Assembly: GCA_946894095.1 (NCBI GenBank)
Contig: OX335642.1
Location: 24,315,021 to 24,379,020 of the forward strand
Reading direction: 5' to 3'
Length of the DNA stretch: 64,000 nucleotides
Origin: Incurvaria masculella
Taxonomy: Eukaryota; Arthropoda; Insecta; Lepidoptera; Incurvariidae
Of the stretch, positions 1 to 9,857 are shown in pieces. Under the pieces are notes generated by a model. It saw nothing but the letters and a program-made list of their open reading frames with translations, was not told the DNA's origin and made no database searches. The translations under genes and the position numbers were made by a program. The first letter of the stretch is position 1. Each line of letters opens with the position of its first letter.

Positions 1-740
1 CAGCACTTCGTTGGGCGATGAAATTGTCTGTGCAAACTATGCTCACGGTGTCACTATGCGTCAGTGTGGGCAGCTGAACCCTTGTGTTGCCATATTGTGC
101 CAGTACTGAAAACCAAGACGATGATAGCCTCATACTGTCATCTCTGTTGAAATTCGGATGTCTTGAAATCTCAATGGATTCTCGCACCAAGCGGGGTATA
201 TATTGTTTTTCAACAGCGATTGTTTTAACTTGGTCGAAACGGATCCAATGATTGCTTCCATTGTTCAAGACATGCTCACAGATCGCCAACTCGTGAAACT
301 CATTGTTTTTGACTGCCTTGATGTGCTCTCCTATTCTTGTTTGCACACTTCGTTTTGTCTGGCCAATATAGTTTTTCCCACAGCTACATGGTACTTTATA
401 TACTCCTGGGGCCTGTAGTGGGATTTTGTCTTTAGCTGATCTAAGCTTGGAGGATATTTTTGCGGGAGGTTTGAAAAAGGTTGTTATGCCCATTTTTCTG
501 AAGATCTTTCCTATGCGATCCGTGACACCTCGCACGTATGGGAGGTATGCGCACTGTCTTTGGACTTCAGCCCTCTGTATCCTTTTTCTAGCTGTTTGCT
601 GACAGAAATCCTTGGCACGAGTCTTGTAGTAATTGTAAGTTAAAACCTCCTTCACATATTTCAACTCCTCTTTCACATGTTCGACGTCACAGATTTTGTA
701 CGCGCGGTTCACGAGTAAGCCCTTTTTAACACTGTATATC
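1..740 (-). mobile_element. Penelope-like retroelement, C-terminal part with GIY-YIG endonuclease (runs off left edge)
   Basis: Read on the minus strand, one frame is open from about 722 to the window edge. Near 410-350 it contains a GIY-YIG nuclease signature: GVYKVPCSCGKNYIGQT, followed by an arginine-rich helix (RIGEH). A lysine/arginine-rich connector lies upstream (740-430). A GIY-YIG nuclease behind a reverse transcriptase is the hallmark of Penelope-like elements, which use it to nick the target for reverse transcription. The catalytic RT domain is not in the window. The frame is uninterrupted over about 240 codons, so this copy may be fairly young. The assignment rests on the motif; which Penelope subfamily it is cannot be told. 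Confidence 0.85.
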
Positions 741-915
741 CGTAAACATTAAGTATAATGTCCTTCAAACATGTTGTAAAGAAGCACCTAGCCAGCTGGC
801 ATGGTATTCCCTTCACCCCTGAAAGTTCGAAAGTCCATAGCCATCGTCGGCGACCTTCTATGTGAGGTCATGGCGTACCATATATGCCGCGCTTAGCAAA
901 AAAATAATGAAAAAG
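740..915 (+). mobile_element. Non-LTR retrotransposon 3' tail fragment
   Basis: A short coding-like remnant is followed by a segment containing gttcgaaagtccatagc and, later, gaggtcatggcgtaccatat. The same tail occurs in inverted form at 43195-43290, behind a recognisable LINE C-terminus, and in part near 25520. I read it as a truncated LINE 3' end. No intact frame. Confidence 0.4.
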
Positions 916-944
916 GAATAATAGCAAGTGTTTGGTTAGGTTGA

Positions 945-1085
945 TTGATTAAAAATTCTTTAATACGCCACAAAAAACAATTTACAATTATACAAATATT
1001 ACAACAATTATAGTGCAATAACTACATAAGTGGGGCGCAAAGGCGGGCTTATCCCTCAAAGAGATTTATTCCAGCCCCCAAAGGT
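945..1085 (-). mobile_element. Non-LTR retrotransposon 3' UTR tail
   Basis: On the minus strand this segment reads ctctttgagggataagcccg, followed by an A/T-rich stretch ending in ttaaagaatttttaatcaat. It has the same layout as the tail of the complete element at 6470-6552 (tttggcaataagctcgcctt, then gcaataaagaatattt). No coding remnant is attached. From 1086 to 1424 I see nothing. Confidence 0.5.
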
Positions 1086-1424
1086 CGGAGAAGTTCAATA
1101 TTCGTAGTTAGTGCCGGTAGGTTTGGTTTCTCAGTTTGAGTTTACTTATTATTTTAACCGAAAACTAAGTACACATTTGGTACACATATTTAACGTTTAT
1201 AGTTCTCGTCAAACTGTAATGCGTGTTGTCAGTGAAAATGAAAGTAGTCTATAAGGATACATAGGTGTTAGAATTGTGGCCTTTACAATAAGCCTGGAAA
1301 ATATATGGGTTTTAAATGGTGTCATATATCAGAGTGAAAGTATTTTCACATGGAAAGTATAACATTTTATATTTAAAAATGATATTTACTTTAATTTTAA
1401 ACGGATTGTTTATATTAATAACTA

Positions 1425-1622
1425 GTTGACTAGTTGTTTTCGGTCCGAATTATTTCCTGCATATGACATGAGTTCCCTATACAAACTTTCATCACCTATT
1501 TCACCTTCTTCGAGTTTTATTTTGGGCACAAATGGTGCCCATGCCCCTTTCCAACCAAACGTTATCAAAATTGGTTCAGAGGTTTAGGCACGAAAACTGA
1601 ACAGACAGACACTTACTTTCGC
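1425..1622. repeat. Interspersed degenerate repeat (copies near 25690 and 44588)
   Basis: The block with ggtccgaattatttcctg, then caaactttcatc, then gacagacacttactttcgc recurs with many changes at 25690-25935 and 44588-44845. It looks like an old non-coding interspersed repeat. The better preserved relative at 22852 suggests Helitron ancestry. Confidence 0.5.
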
Positions 1623-1632
1623 ATCACTATCA

Positions 1633-1665
<33 letters not shown>

Positions 1666-1836
1666 CCTTTTTTTTTTTTTTTTGTGGGTAGTTCAACAAG
1701 CAACAAGTACAAAAAACTGCTCTTGATACATTTTCATTATTATATTTAATCCGAGCTATAAATTTAAATAAATTAATGTTATCTTGAACAATAATCTGTG
1801 AACAAACCTGCTGGCTATAAAGTTTAATTCGGAGAA

Positions 1837-2595
1837 ATGGCGACTGGTCCGGCAGAACTAAGGCAAGTGGAGAACACTTTCACAACACAGATGGAGTCTT
1901 TCAGTGCCCGCCTGAACGAAGCTTGTGGGGGACAGGCTGAACTACGCAGCCTGCGCGATGACTTCCATAGCTTCCAGCAGTCCATCATGCAGACCCTTCG
2001 CCAGCTTCATCTTAAGTGGGAGCAGCTCGAGCAGCGCGTCGACGTTTTGGAGACCCATTCAAGGCGGAAGATGCTGCTATTGCACGGCGTAGCAGAATCG
2101 GCGGGAGAGGACCCCGTTGCGTCGGTCGCACAGCTGTGTGCTGATAAACTCGGACTCAACAGCATTATGGCGGGCAGCATTGTGTTCTGTCGACGACTGG
2201 GCAAGGTGGAGCGAGATGTCGGCCGGAAACGGCCAATCCTTGTTAAGTTCCAGCGACTGGGTGACAGAGCGGCGGTTTGGAATGCAAAGACAAAGTTGAA
2301 GGGAACGGACGTCTCGCTTTCTGAATTCCTAACTGCCGGGCGGCGCAAGTTGTTTATTGAGGCGCGCAAAGCCTTTGGAATGTCCAAGGCCTGGACGAGG
2401 GATGGCTGCGTCTACGTCTCAGCTGAGAGCGGTTCTGTCCTGCGAGTTAGTTCAGAAGCTCAGTTGCATCAGTTGATTGAGACAGCTGTGGCCGCGCCAG
2501 CTACGCAGAGTGGAGCTGACATTGCAGCCGTCGATGGAGCGAAGCAGCGGCCTACACGTTCCCGCGGCCAGAGCAAGATAACCAAGGTCAAATAA
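1837..2595 (+). CDS. Non-LTR retrotransposon ORF1 protein (RNA-binding, L1-ORF1-like)
   Basis: 252 residues from ATG. Residues 1-75 are rich in Glu, Gln, Leu and Arg and fit a coiled coil. Residues 76-200 resemble the RNA-recognition and C-terminal parts of L1-type ORF1 proteins: a SRRKMLLLHGV start, an RLG turn, a RPILVKF strand, and later LTAGRRKLFIEARKAFGM and a WTRDGCVYV strand. The tail from about residue 225 is basic. Proteins of this family bind element RNA and chaperone nucleic acid in the retrotransposition particle. It lies upstream of the matching ORF2 and on the same strand, separated by 770 nt. That spacer is long for this class, so ORF2 translation would need internal initiation or reinitiation. 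The base composition is notably more GC-rich than ORF2. I am confident of the type but not of the clade. Confidence 0.8.
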   Translation: MATGPAELRQVENTFTTQMESFSARLNEACGGQAELRSLRDDFHSFQQSIMQTLRQLHLKWEQLEQRVDVLETHSRRKMLLLHGVAESAGEDPVASVAQLCADKLGLNSIMAGSIVFCRRLGKVERDVGRKRPILVKFQRLGDRAAVWNAKTKLKGTDVSLSEFLTAGRRKLFIEARKAFGMSKAWTRDGCVYVSAESGSVLRVSSEAQLHQLIETAVAAPATQSGADIAAVDGAKQRPTRSRGQSKITKVK

Positions 2596-3366
2596 ACGTT
2601 GAATCGTGCAAAAGTGATGTTCTTCGCACTACCATTATTATCTTCGTTCGGTGTTTGCCTGTGTGTTTACATTTTTATCGCACAGGGTTCTGCAGTATTC
2701 TCAGCAAACACTTTTAGAATTCTATATTCTACCCTACACTTTTATTTTTACTGCAGATTTCCGTAAATACGTAAGAAGTCACAAAACTCTGTAATAATCG
2801 TATTTTCTTTGATCATGTCACGCACAGATTATTATTTGTTCTTTGTCTCGCACAGAAAGAGGACTGTCATATTTCTCTACATATTTTAGGTTCATTTATC
2901 CATTTGGAAAGGCAAAGGTGTGTAAACCCTACAGTCTACTTTTACTTTTCACATATTTGTTTGTTGTTTTTTTTTGTGCTCTCGAAATGGGGAACGACTT
3001 TCTTTGTGCAGCTATTATTTTTAATACCACTTGTATATTTATATTGTACATTTTAAACTGTGTGAAGTAATGGTTATATCGGTCCTTTCTGTTTTAAAAA
3101 AAAGTCATTATAAATATAGAATTGTTTTGGCTTCATAATGTTAACTAGTTTATCCCTTTCGCCAGCAGGTTCATACACAGATTGTTCATTTGTTTTATTT
3201 TGAATTAATTTGTTTTTTCTGTTTGTTTTGTATTTTCTTGTATAACTTACTATTTAGCTACATAAGTTTACGATATTTTATTGCACCATTAATCATTCTT
3301 AGATATTAGATTTAATTTGTATTGTTTTATTGATTATTCTGTTTTGTGTTTTATTTGTCTATTGTT

Positions 3367-6336
3367 ATGTCAGATATATCAGATTCAGAATTGTATTACT
3401 CATTGTCTCCTACGTCATCGTGCGAGGAAAACTTTTTTGATGCCTCAAACATTAATTTGATAACCACTCCATCGCATAGTGCTGCACCTCATCTTTCAGA
3501 GTTGCTAGATAACACTTTTAGTCATTATCCTAATAATGTTAATATATGTCACATTAACTGCCAGAGTATTCCTGGACATTACGCAGATATTCTATCTTCC
3601 TTTACTAGCAAACACATCCATGCTTGTCTGTTTACAGAAACATTTCTCAAACCCTCTCTTCCATCGATTTCTTATGCTCTACCGGGTTATGTACTTTTAC
3701 GAAATGACAGGATTGGCAAAGGTTGTGGAGGGGTGGCAATATACTTACGTAGTGACATCCCTTATAAAATAGTCTCTCAATCACCTTCCCAATATTCTGC
3801 TTCTGCTGAATATATAATGCTGGAGCTGCAAATCAACTATTCAAAATTTCTTCTTGCTTTGTTTTACTGTCCGCCCACTGTCAACTACTTCAACTGCTTT
3901 GACCAGATTCTGAATGACCACCTTCATGAATATTCTCATTCGGTTATTATGGGTGATTTCAATACATGCCTTCTAAAAAATGATAATCGTGCCGGCACAC
4001 TTCTAAATATTTTACAGTCCCATAACCTATTTTCACTACCATTGAAGCCAACATATCATGTCAACACTTGTCATTCACTTTTAGATTTAATTTTTACAAA
4101 CTGCCCTGAAAAGGTTAGTGATTTCGGTCAGCTTACTACTGGTGGCTTCGTCAATCATGATCTTATATACATATCCTACAAACTTAAGTCACCACGATAT
4201 AAGCCAAAAATATTACAGCAACGTAACTTTAGAGCTATCGAACTTGAATCACTCAAGACAGATGCTAGTGCGATTGATTGGATGCCTCTTCTTCATGCTA
4301 CTGATTTAGATATTAAAGTTGATTTTTTCACATCCACAGTGGTTGACCTATTTGATAAGCATGCACCGGTTCGTTCCGTCCGAATGAAGCATGCGCCAGC
4401 TCCCTGGTTGAACGACAAAATAAAGCACCACATGGCCAGAAGAGACGCTCTTAAGCGCAAACACAAGCATATGCCAAGTGATGAAAATCTCAGTCGGTAC
4501 AAAGTTGCAAGGAATCTTTGCACGCGTTTATGCAGGGACGCTAAACGTCAATATATTAGGGAATCGGTTGAAGAGTGCAGTCCAAATAATCTGTGGAAAT
4601 TTCTCAATAGTCTTGGCGTAGGTAAATCCAAAAGCATTATTAACTATAATTTTGACCTGAATTCACTGAATAATCATTTCTCATCCACATTCTTATCAGT
4701 AGATCCGAATTTGAAAGCAACAGTCATTAACAGTTTGGTCAGCAATCAGTCCTCTACCTCTCAACCTTTTTCATTTTTAACAGTATCCTGCAGCGAAATT
4801 AAAAAAATAATCCTCTCTATTAAAAGCAAGGCTGTCGGCTATGATGAACTGAGCAGAGACTTGATTTTGCCGATTTTAGATGAGTTATTGCCAATTATCT
4901 CTCATATTCTTAATTACTCACTAGAGTCAGGCTCTTTTCCACAAATCTGGAAACAAGCATTTGTCATACCACTGCCTAAAATTCCAAATCCTGTAACACC
5001 AAACAATTTTCGGCCTATTTCTATTCTCCCTTTTCTTTCCAAAGTTCTCGAGCGCCTTGTTTACTCCCAATTTAATGAGTACCTTTGCAGTAATTCTCTT
5101 CTTAATCCTTTCCAATCCGGTTTTCGTACCTCACATAGCACAACTACCGCTCTTACTAAAGTCACAGACGACATACGTTACGCTATGGATAACAGACAAC
5201 TCACCTTGATCACTTTACTGGACTTTAGTAATGCCTTTAACACAGTTGACTTCGACATACTATTAGCTATTTTATCTTCCATGAATGTGTCAAAAATGGG
5301 GCTCAGCTGGTTTAATTCTTATCTTCGTCAACGACAGCAAAAAGTTCGCTATGAAAACCAGTTTTCGGAATGGTGTGACATTAGGGCTGGTGTACCTCAA
5401 GGCGGTGTCCTTTCTCCTCTTCTTTTTTCTATTTTTATCAACACACTTGCCGCTATTCTTTCATGCCATTATCATCTGTATGCAGATGATCTACAAATTT
5501 ACCGACACTTCTCACTTGATGACCTGCATCTCAACATTGATCTTGTCAATAAAGACTTATCTGAAGTTCATCAATGGTCGGAAAGATTTGGTCTTCAAGT
5601 TAATCCAGCAAAAACACAGGTCATGATTGTTGGTAGCGGCAAGCTCTTGGCAAAGATTGATAAGAGTAATCTCCCACCTATCCTATACAATGGTATTACT
5701 ATACCCTATAGTTCAAGGGTTAAAAATTTAGGTATTTTCCTTGACGAGTCACTGTCTTGGGTTTATCATACGGGTCAAGTCTGCAGGAAAATATATGGAG
5801 CCATGCACACTCTCTGGCGTCTCAATCGCCTCATACCAATCGAAACTAAAATCAAGTTGGTTCAGTCGCTAATTCATCCTATTTTAGACTATGGTGACAT
5901 CTGTAATCTTAACCTAAACGAGGAGCTTCTAGACAAACTAGATCGCTTGCTTAATTATGGAATTCGTTATATCTTTGGTTTGAGGAAGTTTGATCATATA
6001 TCCACCTATCGTGCGAAACTAAAATGGCTTAATATTCGCCAGAGGCGTAATATGCATGTTCTCTCTCTTCTTTACTTAATCTTAAATGATCCCAAATCCC
6101 CACTTTATCTTAAAGAACGCTTCAAATATCTCTCTTTTCATGGTGTACCACTTAGGTCTGCAGATAATCTCCTGCTCCTTATTCCGTCACATTCTTCCAC
6201 TGCTTATTCGGGTTCTTTTACAGTTCACTCAGCACGATTGTGGAATCAATTGCCTCTTACTATTAGGGAAAGTGCTTCCTTGTCTATTTTTAAGGTAAAA
6301 TTAAAATCCTGGTACTTGACATGTTATAACAATTAA
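3367..6336 (+). CDS. Non-LTR retrotransposon ORF2: APE endonuclease and reverse transcriptase
   Basis: 989 residues from the ATG at 3367. The frame is open about 7 codons further upstream, but without an ATG. The N-terminal half is an apurinic-type endonuclease: an INCQSI segment near residue 60, TETFLK near 90, the GDFN motif at about 196-199 and a NHDLI histidine motif near 260. The reverse transcriptase follows: FRPISILPFLSKVLERL, LLDFSNAFNTVD, GVPQGGVLSPLLFS, and the catalytic YADD at about residues 705-708. The C-terminus has the usual LWNQLP segment. The enzyme nicks target DNA and primes reverse transcription there. No stop or frameshift is present, so this copy is a candidate for an active or recently active element. 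The length is typical of single-polypeptide EN-RT proteins. Confidence 0.93.
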   Translation: MSDISDSELYYSLSPTSSCEENFFDASNINLITTPSHSAAPHLSELLDNTFSHYPNNVNICHINCQSIPGHYADILSSFTSKHIHACLFTETFLKPSLPSISYALPGYVLLRNDRIGKGCGGVAIYLRSDIPYKIVSQSPSQYSASAEYIMLELQINYSKFLLALFYCPPTVNYFNCFDQILNDHLHEYSHSVIMGDFNTCLLKNDNRAGTLLNILQSHNLFSLPLKPTYHVNTCHSLLDLIFTNCPEKVSDFGQLTTGGFVNHDLIYISYKLKSPRYKPKILQQRNFRAIELESLKTDASAIDWMPLLHATDLDIKVDFFTSTVVDLFDKHAPVRSVRMKHAPAPWLNDKIKHHMARRDALKRKHKHMPSDENLSRYKVARNLCTRLCRDAKRQYIRESVEECSPNNLWKFLNSLGVGKSKSIINYNFDLNSLNNHFSSTFLSVDPNLKATVINSLVSNQSSTSQPFSFLTVSCSEIKKIILSIKSKAVGYDELSRDLILPILDELLPIISHILNYSLESGSFPQIWKQAFVIPLPKIPNPVTPNNFRPISILPFLSKVLERLVYSQFNEYLCSNSLLNPFQSGFRTSHSTTTALTKVTDDIRYAMDNRQLTLITLLDFSNAFNTVDFDILLAILSSMNVSKMGLSWFNSYLRQRQQKVRYENQFSEWCDIRAGVPQGGVLSPLLFSIFINTLAAILSCHYHLYADDLQIYRHFSLDDLHLNIDLVNKDLSEVHQWSERFGLQVNPAKTQVMIVGSGKLLAKIDKSNLPPILYNGITIPYSSRVKNLGIFLDESLSWVYHTGQVCRKIYGAMHTLWRLNRLIPIETKIKLVQSLIHPILDYGDICNLNLNEELLDKLDRLLNYGIRYIFGLRKFDHISTYRAKLKWLNIRQRRNMHVLSLLYLILNDPKSPLYLKERFKYLSFHGVPLRSADNLLLLIPSHSSTAYSGSFTVHSARLWNQLPLTIRESASLSIFKVKLKSWYLTCYNN

Positions 6337-6552
6337 ATCAATCAAATATTTTCTGTTTATATAGTTTTAAGTTATCTAATGTTTTCTAAGTGTGATTATG
6401 GTGCTTAGTTTTAAGTAATTTATTGTTTCTTGCTACCTCTTAATATATTTTCTAATATTAAGGTTAGCTGTTAGAGATTGCCTTTGGCAATAAGCTCGCC
6501 TTTGCATACTATGTAATAGTTGTAAGCAATAAAGAATATTTCACTATCACTA

Positions 6553-7196
6553 TCACTACATAGTATAAAACAAAGTCGATTTCTCTGTCCCTATATGACT
6601 ATATCCCCATGTGCGCTTAAATCTTTAAAACTACGCAACGGATTGTGATGCGGTTTTTTTAATAGATAGAGTGATTAAAGAGGAAGGTTTATATGTATAA
6701 TACCATCCATTAAATAGTGGAGAAATACTGTTATTTTTGAGGTTTCCAATGTGATGTCGTAATAAATTACATTTTTTCCGCTTACATTGCAAACGCAGGC
6801 TTAATCCTACGAGATTTATCGAAATAATGTACTAAGTATTGTACACATTGAAAAAGTCTACAGAAAACTCCGCGATGGTATATGTCTATCTCTTATGGAT
6901 ATACCACAATTATCGAAATAATGTACTAAGTATTGTACACATTGAAAAAGTCTACAGAAAACTCCGGGATGGTATATGTCTATCTCTTATGGATATACCA
7001 CAATGACATTTTTTTGTCATTAACTTTTTACGACAAATATGGCTAATTTTCGAGGCGATTTTAACCAATACAGCATTAATCCTTATCCAATTAAATACCT
7101 TAAATACATTGTTGATTTAATATAGATTTATATGGCCGTTTACAGCATATGATTTAAATGAATATTTTCGTAGATATTACAGATTTAAAAATTGCG
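6553..7196 (+). mobile_element. Helitron, 5' part (truncated copy of the 23.7-kb family)
   Basis: It starts TCACTACATAGTATAAAAC right after the LINE tail, preceded by A as expected for A/T insertion. It matches the Helitron at 23725 for more than 600 bp, but lacks that copy's 250-bp GC-rich insert and carries a 94-bp tandem duplication. The match ends at 7196, inside the helicase remnant (frame ...DLKIA), and no 3' hairpin follows. It is therefore a truncated copy or one that switched to other sequence. Confidence 0.75.
6817..7004 (+). repeat. 94-bp tandem duplication inside Helitron
   Basis: Units 6817-6910 and 6911-7004 are identical except for one base (ctccgcgatgg versus ctccgggatgg). 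The related Helitron at 23725 has only one unit, so the duplication is private to this copy and recent. Confidence 0.95.
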
Positions 7197-7339
7197 GGAC
7201 GTAGGTTTGCGGCAGTACCGGCCGGCCGGGGCGGTGGGAGCGTGCCTATAAATAGTGCGTCGGAGGCCGCGGTTCTAGCACTTTGAATTTAGCAGCGATC
7301 GGACACGTTTATTATCGGAGCTCTCTAATCTATACTCTA
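7197..7339 (+). promoter_or_regulatory. Promoter-like GC-rich segment with TATA box
   Basis: A GC-rich run (ccggccggccggggcggtgg) is followed by GCCTATAAATAG at about 7243 and a downstream stretch ending in cggacacgtttattatcgg. The layout resembles the promoter part of the LTR at 14448 (GC-rich block, GCCTATAAAAAG, then a start region), but the sequence differs. It sits between a truncated Helitron and a second Helitron. It could be the remnant of an LTR or of a host promoter; no gene follows it. Confidence 0.4.
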
Positions 7340-8703
7340 TCTATACTATTATATGTATAAAGAGGAAAGGTTTGATTGTTTGTGTATTTGAACCTAATAG
7401 GCTCTGAAACTACTGAACGGACTTAAAACATTATTTCACCTTTGGAAAGCTACAGTCTATCCGAGGGACATAAACTACGTTTTATCTTAAAGAAATTAGG
7501 GATCCTTACCAAAACTCCGATAACGTAACCCAAGGTGCAAAAAATTTACCAGGAATGTTCCTTACATCGCGTGCGCTGCGATAATTATTCACGATAGAAC
7601 AAAATGATTTAGTACAATTTTATAGAACACATTATTATCTACAAAAAATGTCGGGACAGTATACATATAACTATTATAGTTATGTCACAATAAGTGTGCA
7701 TTTATTTTAAAAAAAAAATTTAAATACCGCCGCTAGAAAAGGCGCTTTATTTGTAACTAGATATGAATCCTTATCAAAATAAATAAATTATTATTTAAGA
7801 CTGTTTCAATACCTTTATATTACTTTTTGAATTTTTCGATTCCGACATTTCATTCGAAAGATATCATGAGTTTAAAAATTAGAAAAAACTCCCCTCGGCA
7901 AACTATGCGTTTTAGAGTTTGTAGGCGTCACTCAGAGGTACGGGAGGGGAGTCAGTCGGCTCCCTACGCAGCAGCCGTGTGCGGGATTTAAGAAATTGTC
8001 GCTTGATAATATTTTGTCGCTTGATGATAATTAGTTTAGTAGGTAACTAAACGCATTCAAAAAGTTCTGTTCAGAACTAGACCCATTAATATATGTTGTA
8101 CATTTAGTTATCCTAATAAATAAGTGACTTAAATAGTTTTTATGATTTTCGATTAAATACTTTTTAGTTGTAGGTAGCTGATAACAGTTAAACATGTTTG
8201 AAAAATGTTACGGCTTTTCACGCGGCGGGAAGATACATTCTCCAAAGACATTCTCAAAAGCCGTAACATTTTTCAAACATGTCTAACGACCGCGGTAATC
8301 TCAAAAGTATCATAATAACAGTTAAGCTAATTATTTAGTGAAAAATAAAACAACATCAAATAATGTTTACTCCCTGGCTTTAATTAATGGCTTAAATTAT
8401 GGCTTAAATTATTTATTTAATGGCTTTGTTTTGTGGTTTTGACCTTTTTAAAATCATTAATAGTATGAAAAATACATAAAAGTAAAAAATACAAAAAAAG
8501 AAAAAAAATACAAAAAAAATATATATTCACAAAATATAATTGTATTGTAAATATAATGTAATTTTATTTCGAATATTTAAATGTAGGTATATGCTCTATT
8601 TTTAGGAACTCTGCGTAATAAGGGGTTTATTTGTGTATCATTGTGTCAAAATAATATTTTTTCAATTATATTATGCCCGTGCAAAGCCGGAACGGGCTGC
8701 TAG
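7340..8703 (+). mobile_element. Non-autonomous Helitron, copy A
   Basis: The 5' end is TCTATACTATTATATG, preceded by A. The 3' end has the stem GCCCGT (8675-8680) and ACGGGC (8692-8697), then TG and the terminal CTAG (8700-8703), followed by T. These are the canonical Helitron termini (5' TC, 3' hairpin plus CTAG, insertion between A and T). No RepHel coding sequence is present. A second copy in opposite orientation lies at 12114-13436. Both carry a long internal hairpin. Confidence 0.9.
8192..8282. repeat. 27-bp perfect internal inverted repeat in Helitron copy A
   Basis: Arms 8192-8218 and 8256-8282 are perfect reverse complements (acatgtttgaaaaatg outermost, gttacggctttt innermost), around a 37-nt loop. 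Copy B holds the same structure at about 12489-12579 with several mismatches. It may be an ancient MITE carried inside the Helitron, or a functional stem. Confidence 0.9.
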
Positions 8704-9123
8704 TTTATAATATAAGTATGGATATGGATAAGAGATTGTATCTTTCAAAGCAAGTTTTGCTACTCGAGAAACGCAAACGCACGATCAAAATGAGAGTATA
8801 ATTTTCTGATGACGACAATGAATCTTCGCAGCATTAACTCCTCTAATGAGATTGAAACATTTCCAAGTGAAAGGGTAGCATGGAAGCCATACCAATGATC
8901 AGAATGTGCTTTGACGTTTAAGAGGCACTTTGTACAAAGACGTCAGGGGAATTCTGCGACACAATTCTATTGTTATTAAAAGGACAATAACCCCTTCAAT
9001 ATTACATCTATGAATACATTACACGTGTATTGACATGATCTTTCTTGGAAGCATACATTTGGAGCTCAAGGCGTGGTGTCTAGTCCCTCCAGCGAGAGGT
9101 CGTGAGTTCAAACTGATCTTGTG
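8704..9123. other. No gene recognised
   Basis: AT-rich sequence without a convincing frame. At 9068-9115 a stretch ending in gagaggtcgtgagttcaaa faintly resembles the tRNA-like head of the SINEs in this window. Confidence 0.3.
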
Positions 9124-9303
9124 AAGCGCGCGAAAAATACGAATTTTCGAAACTTTTAACTCAGACATCGAACACAATTTTATATTGCCAATGGTCATCA
9201 AACATAATTAAAAAAAGCTATTTTGAGTACAATTTTGGATCTCCGACGAGAAATATGCGCGTGATCTTCTTTCCACGTTTGTATGGGGAGTTGAGCGGGA
9301 ACC
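9124..9303 (-). mobile_element. TTAA MITE family A, truncated copy
   Basis: This is the outer 180 bp of the family described at 9308, reading leftwards from the shared TTAA at 9304-9307. With the neighbour it forms a long inverted repeat centred on that TTAA. It is truncated at its inner end near the gcgcgaaaaatacg segment. Confidence 0.75.
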
Positions 9304-9307
9304 TTAA

Positions 9308-9853
9308 GGTGGCACATCCCGCTCATCTCCCCATACAAAAGGGGAAAGAAGATCACGCCCATATTTCTTGTCGGAGATCAAATTTTTTGCTCAAAATAGC
9401 TTTATTTGATCGAACTAGATGTCTGATGACCATTAGCATTGTAAAATTGAGTTTTTTTTCTAAGTTACATATAGGGTCCGAAAGTTCGCATTTTTCGCGC
9501 ATTTTATACAATAACTTTGTAGGTGGATTACGCAATGATAAAGTAATAACATCTTAAAAAGATTAGTCATCAGACATAGCTTATTTAATCAAGATTTATA
9601 ATCTATTTGGATTTTGTTCGATTATTTACTACAGCGGTCGAGGTTTACTTTTAGCTATAAGTCGTTTTGAAATTTAAATTTTCGTAAATCTTACCAAATC
9701 ATACACTATGCACATTGTCTTTTTTGTGGACATGTTGCATCTTCCTCATCACGGAGCCTGTCTTATTATTTGAAACAGAGAAGGTCCCAGAGCGCAACAG
9801 CACGGTTTTGCCCCGTCTCCGCGAATGAGTTAGGCCCGCCGGGTTGGACCACC
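9308..9853 (+). mobile_element. TTAA-flanked MITE family A, full copy
   Basis: Bounded by TTAA at 9304-9307 and 9854-9857. The ends are GGTGGCACATCCCGC and, on the other side, the reverse complement of GGTGGTCCAACCCGG: short, imperfect terminal inverted repeats. It carries no coding capacity. The same element occurs at 52266-52774, as a split copy at 41438-42693 and as a partial copy at 42698-42915. TTAA duplication is characteristic of piggyBac-type transposases, so these are probably piggyBac-mobilised MITEs. Confidence 0.8.
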
Positions 9854-9857
9854 TTAA

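Larger units (their letters stand above)
1625..6552 (+). mobile_element. Near-complete two-ORF non-LTR retrotransposon (APE-type endonuclease)
   Basis: The element holds an ORF1 (1837-2595), a 770-nt AT-rich spacer, an ORF2 with endonuclease and reverse transcriptase (3367-6336), and a 3' UTR. It ends in an aataaa-like signal and a short tatcac repeat at 6541-6552. A T-rich tract (1637-1683) lies at the 5' side, and I cannot place the 5' boundary more exactly than 1625-1690. Both ORFs are uninterrupted, which suggests a recent insertion. The 3' simple repeat and ORF order fit the CR1/Jockey group, but the clade is not settled. A Helitron starts directly at its 3' end (6553). Confidence 0.85.

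Noticed and set aside
9255..9557. 100-codon plus-strand frame and an opposite frame
   Set aside because: Lies across the junction of two TTAA MITE copies and is not open in the other copies.
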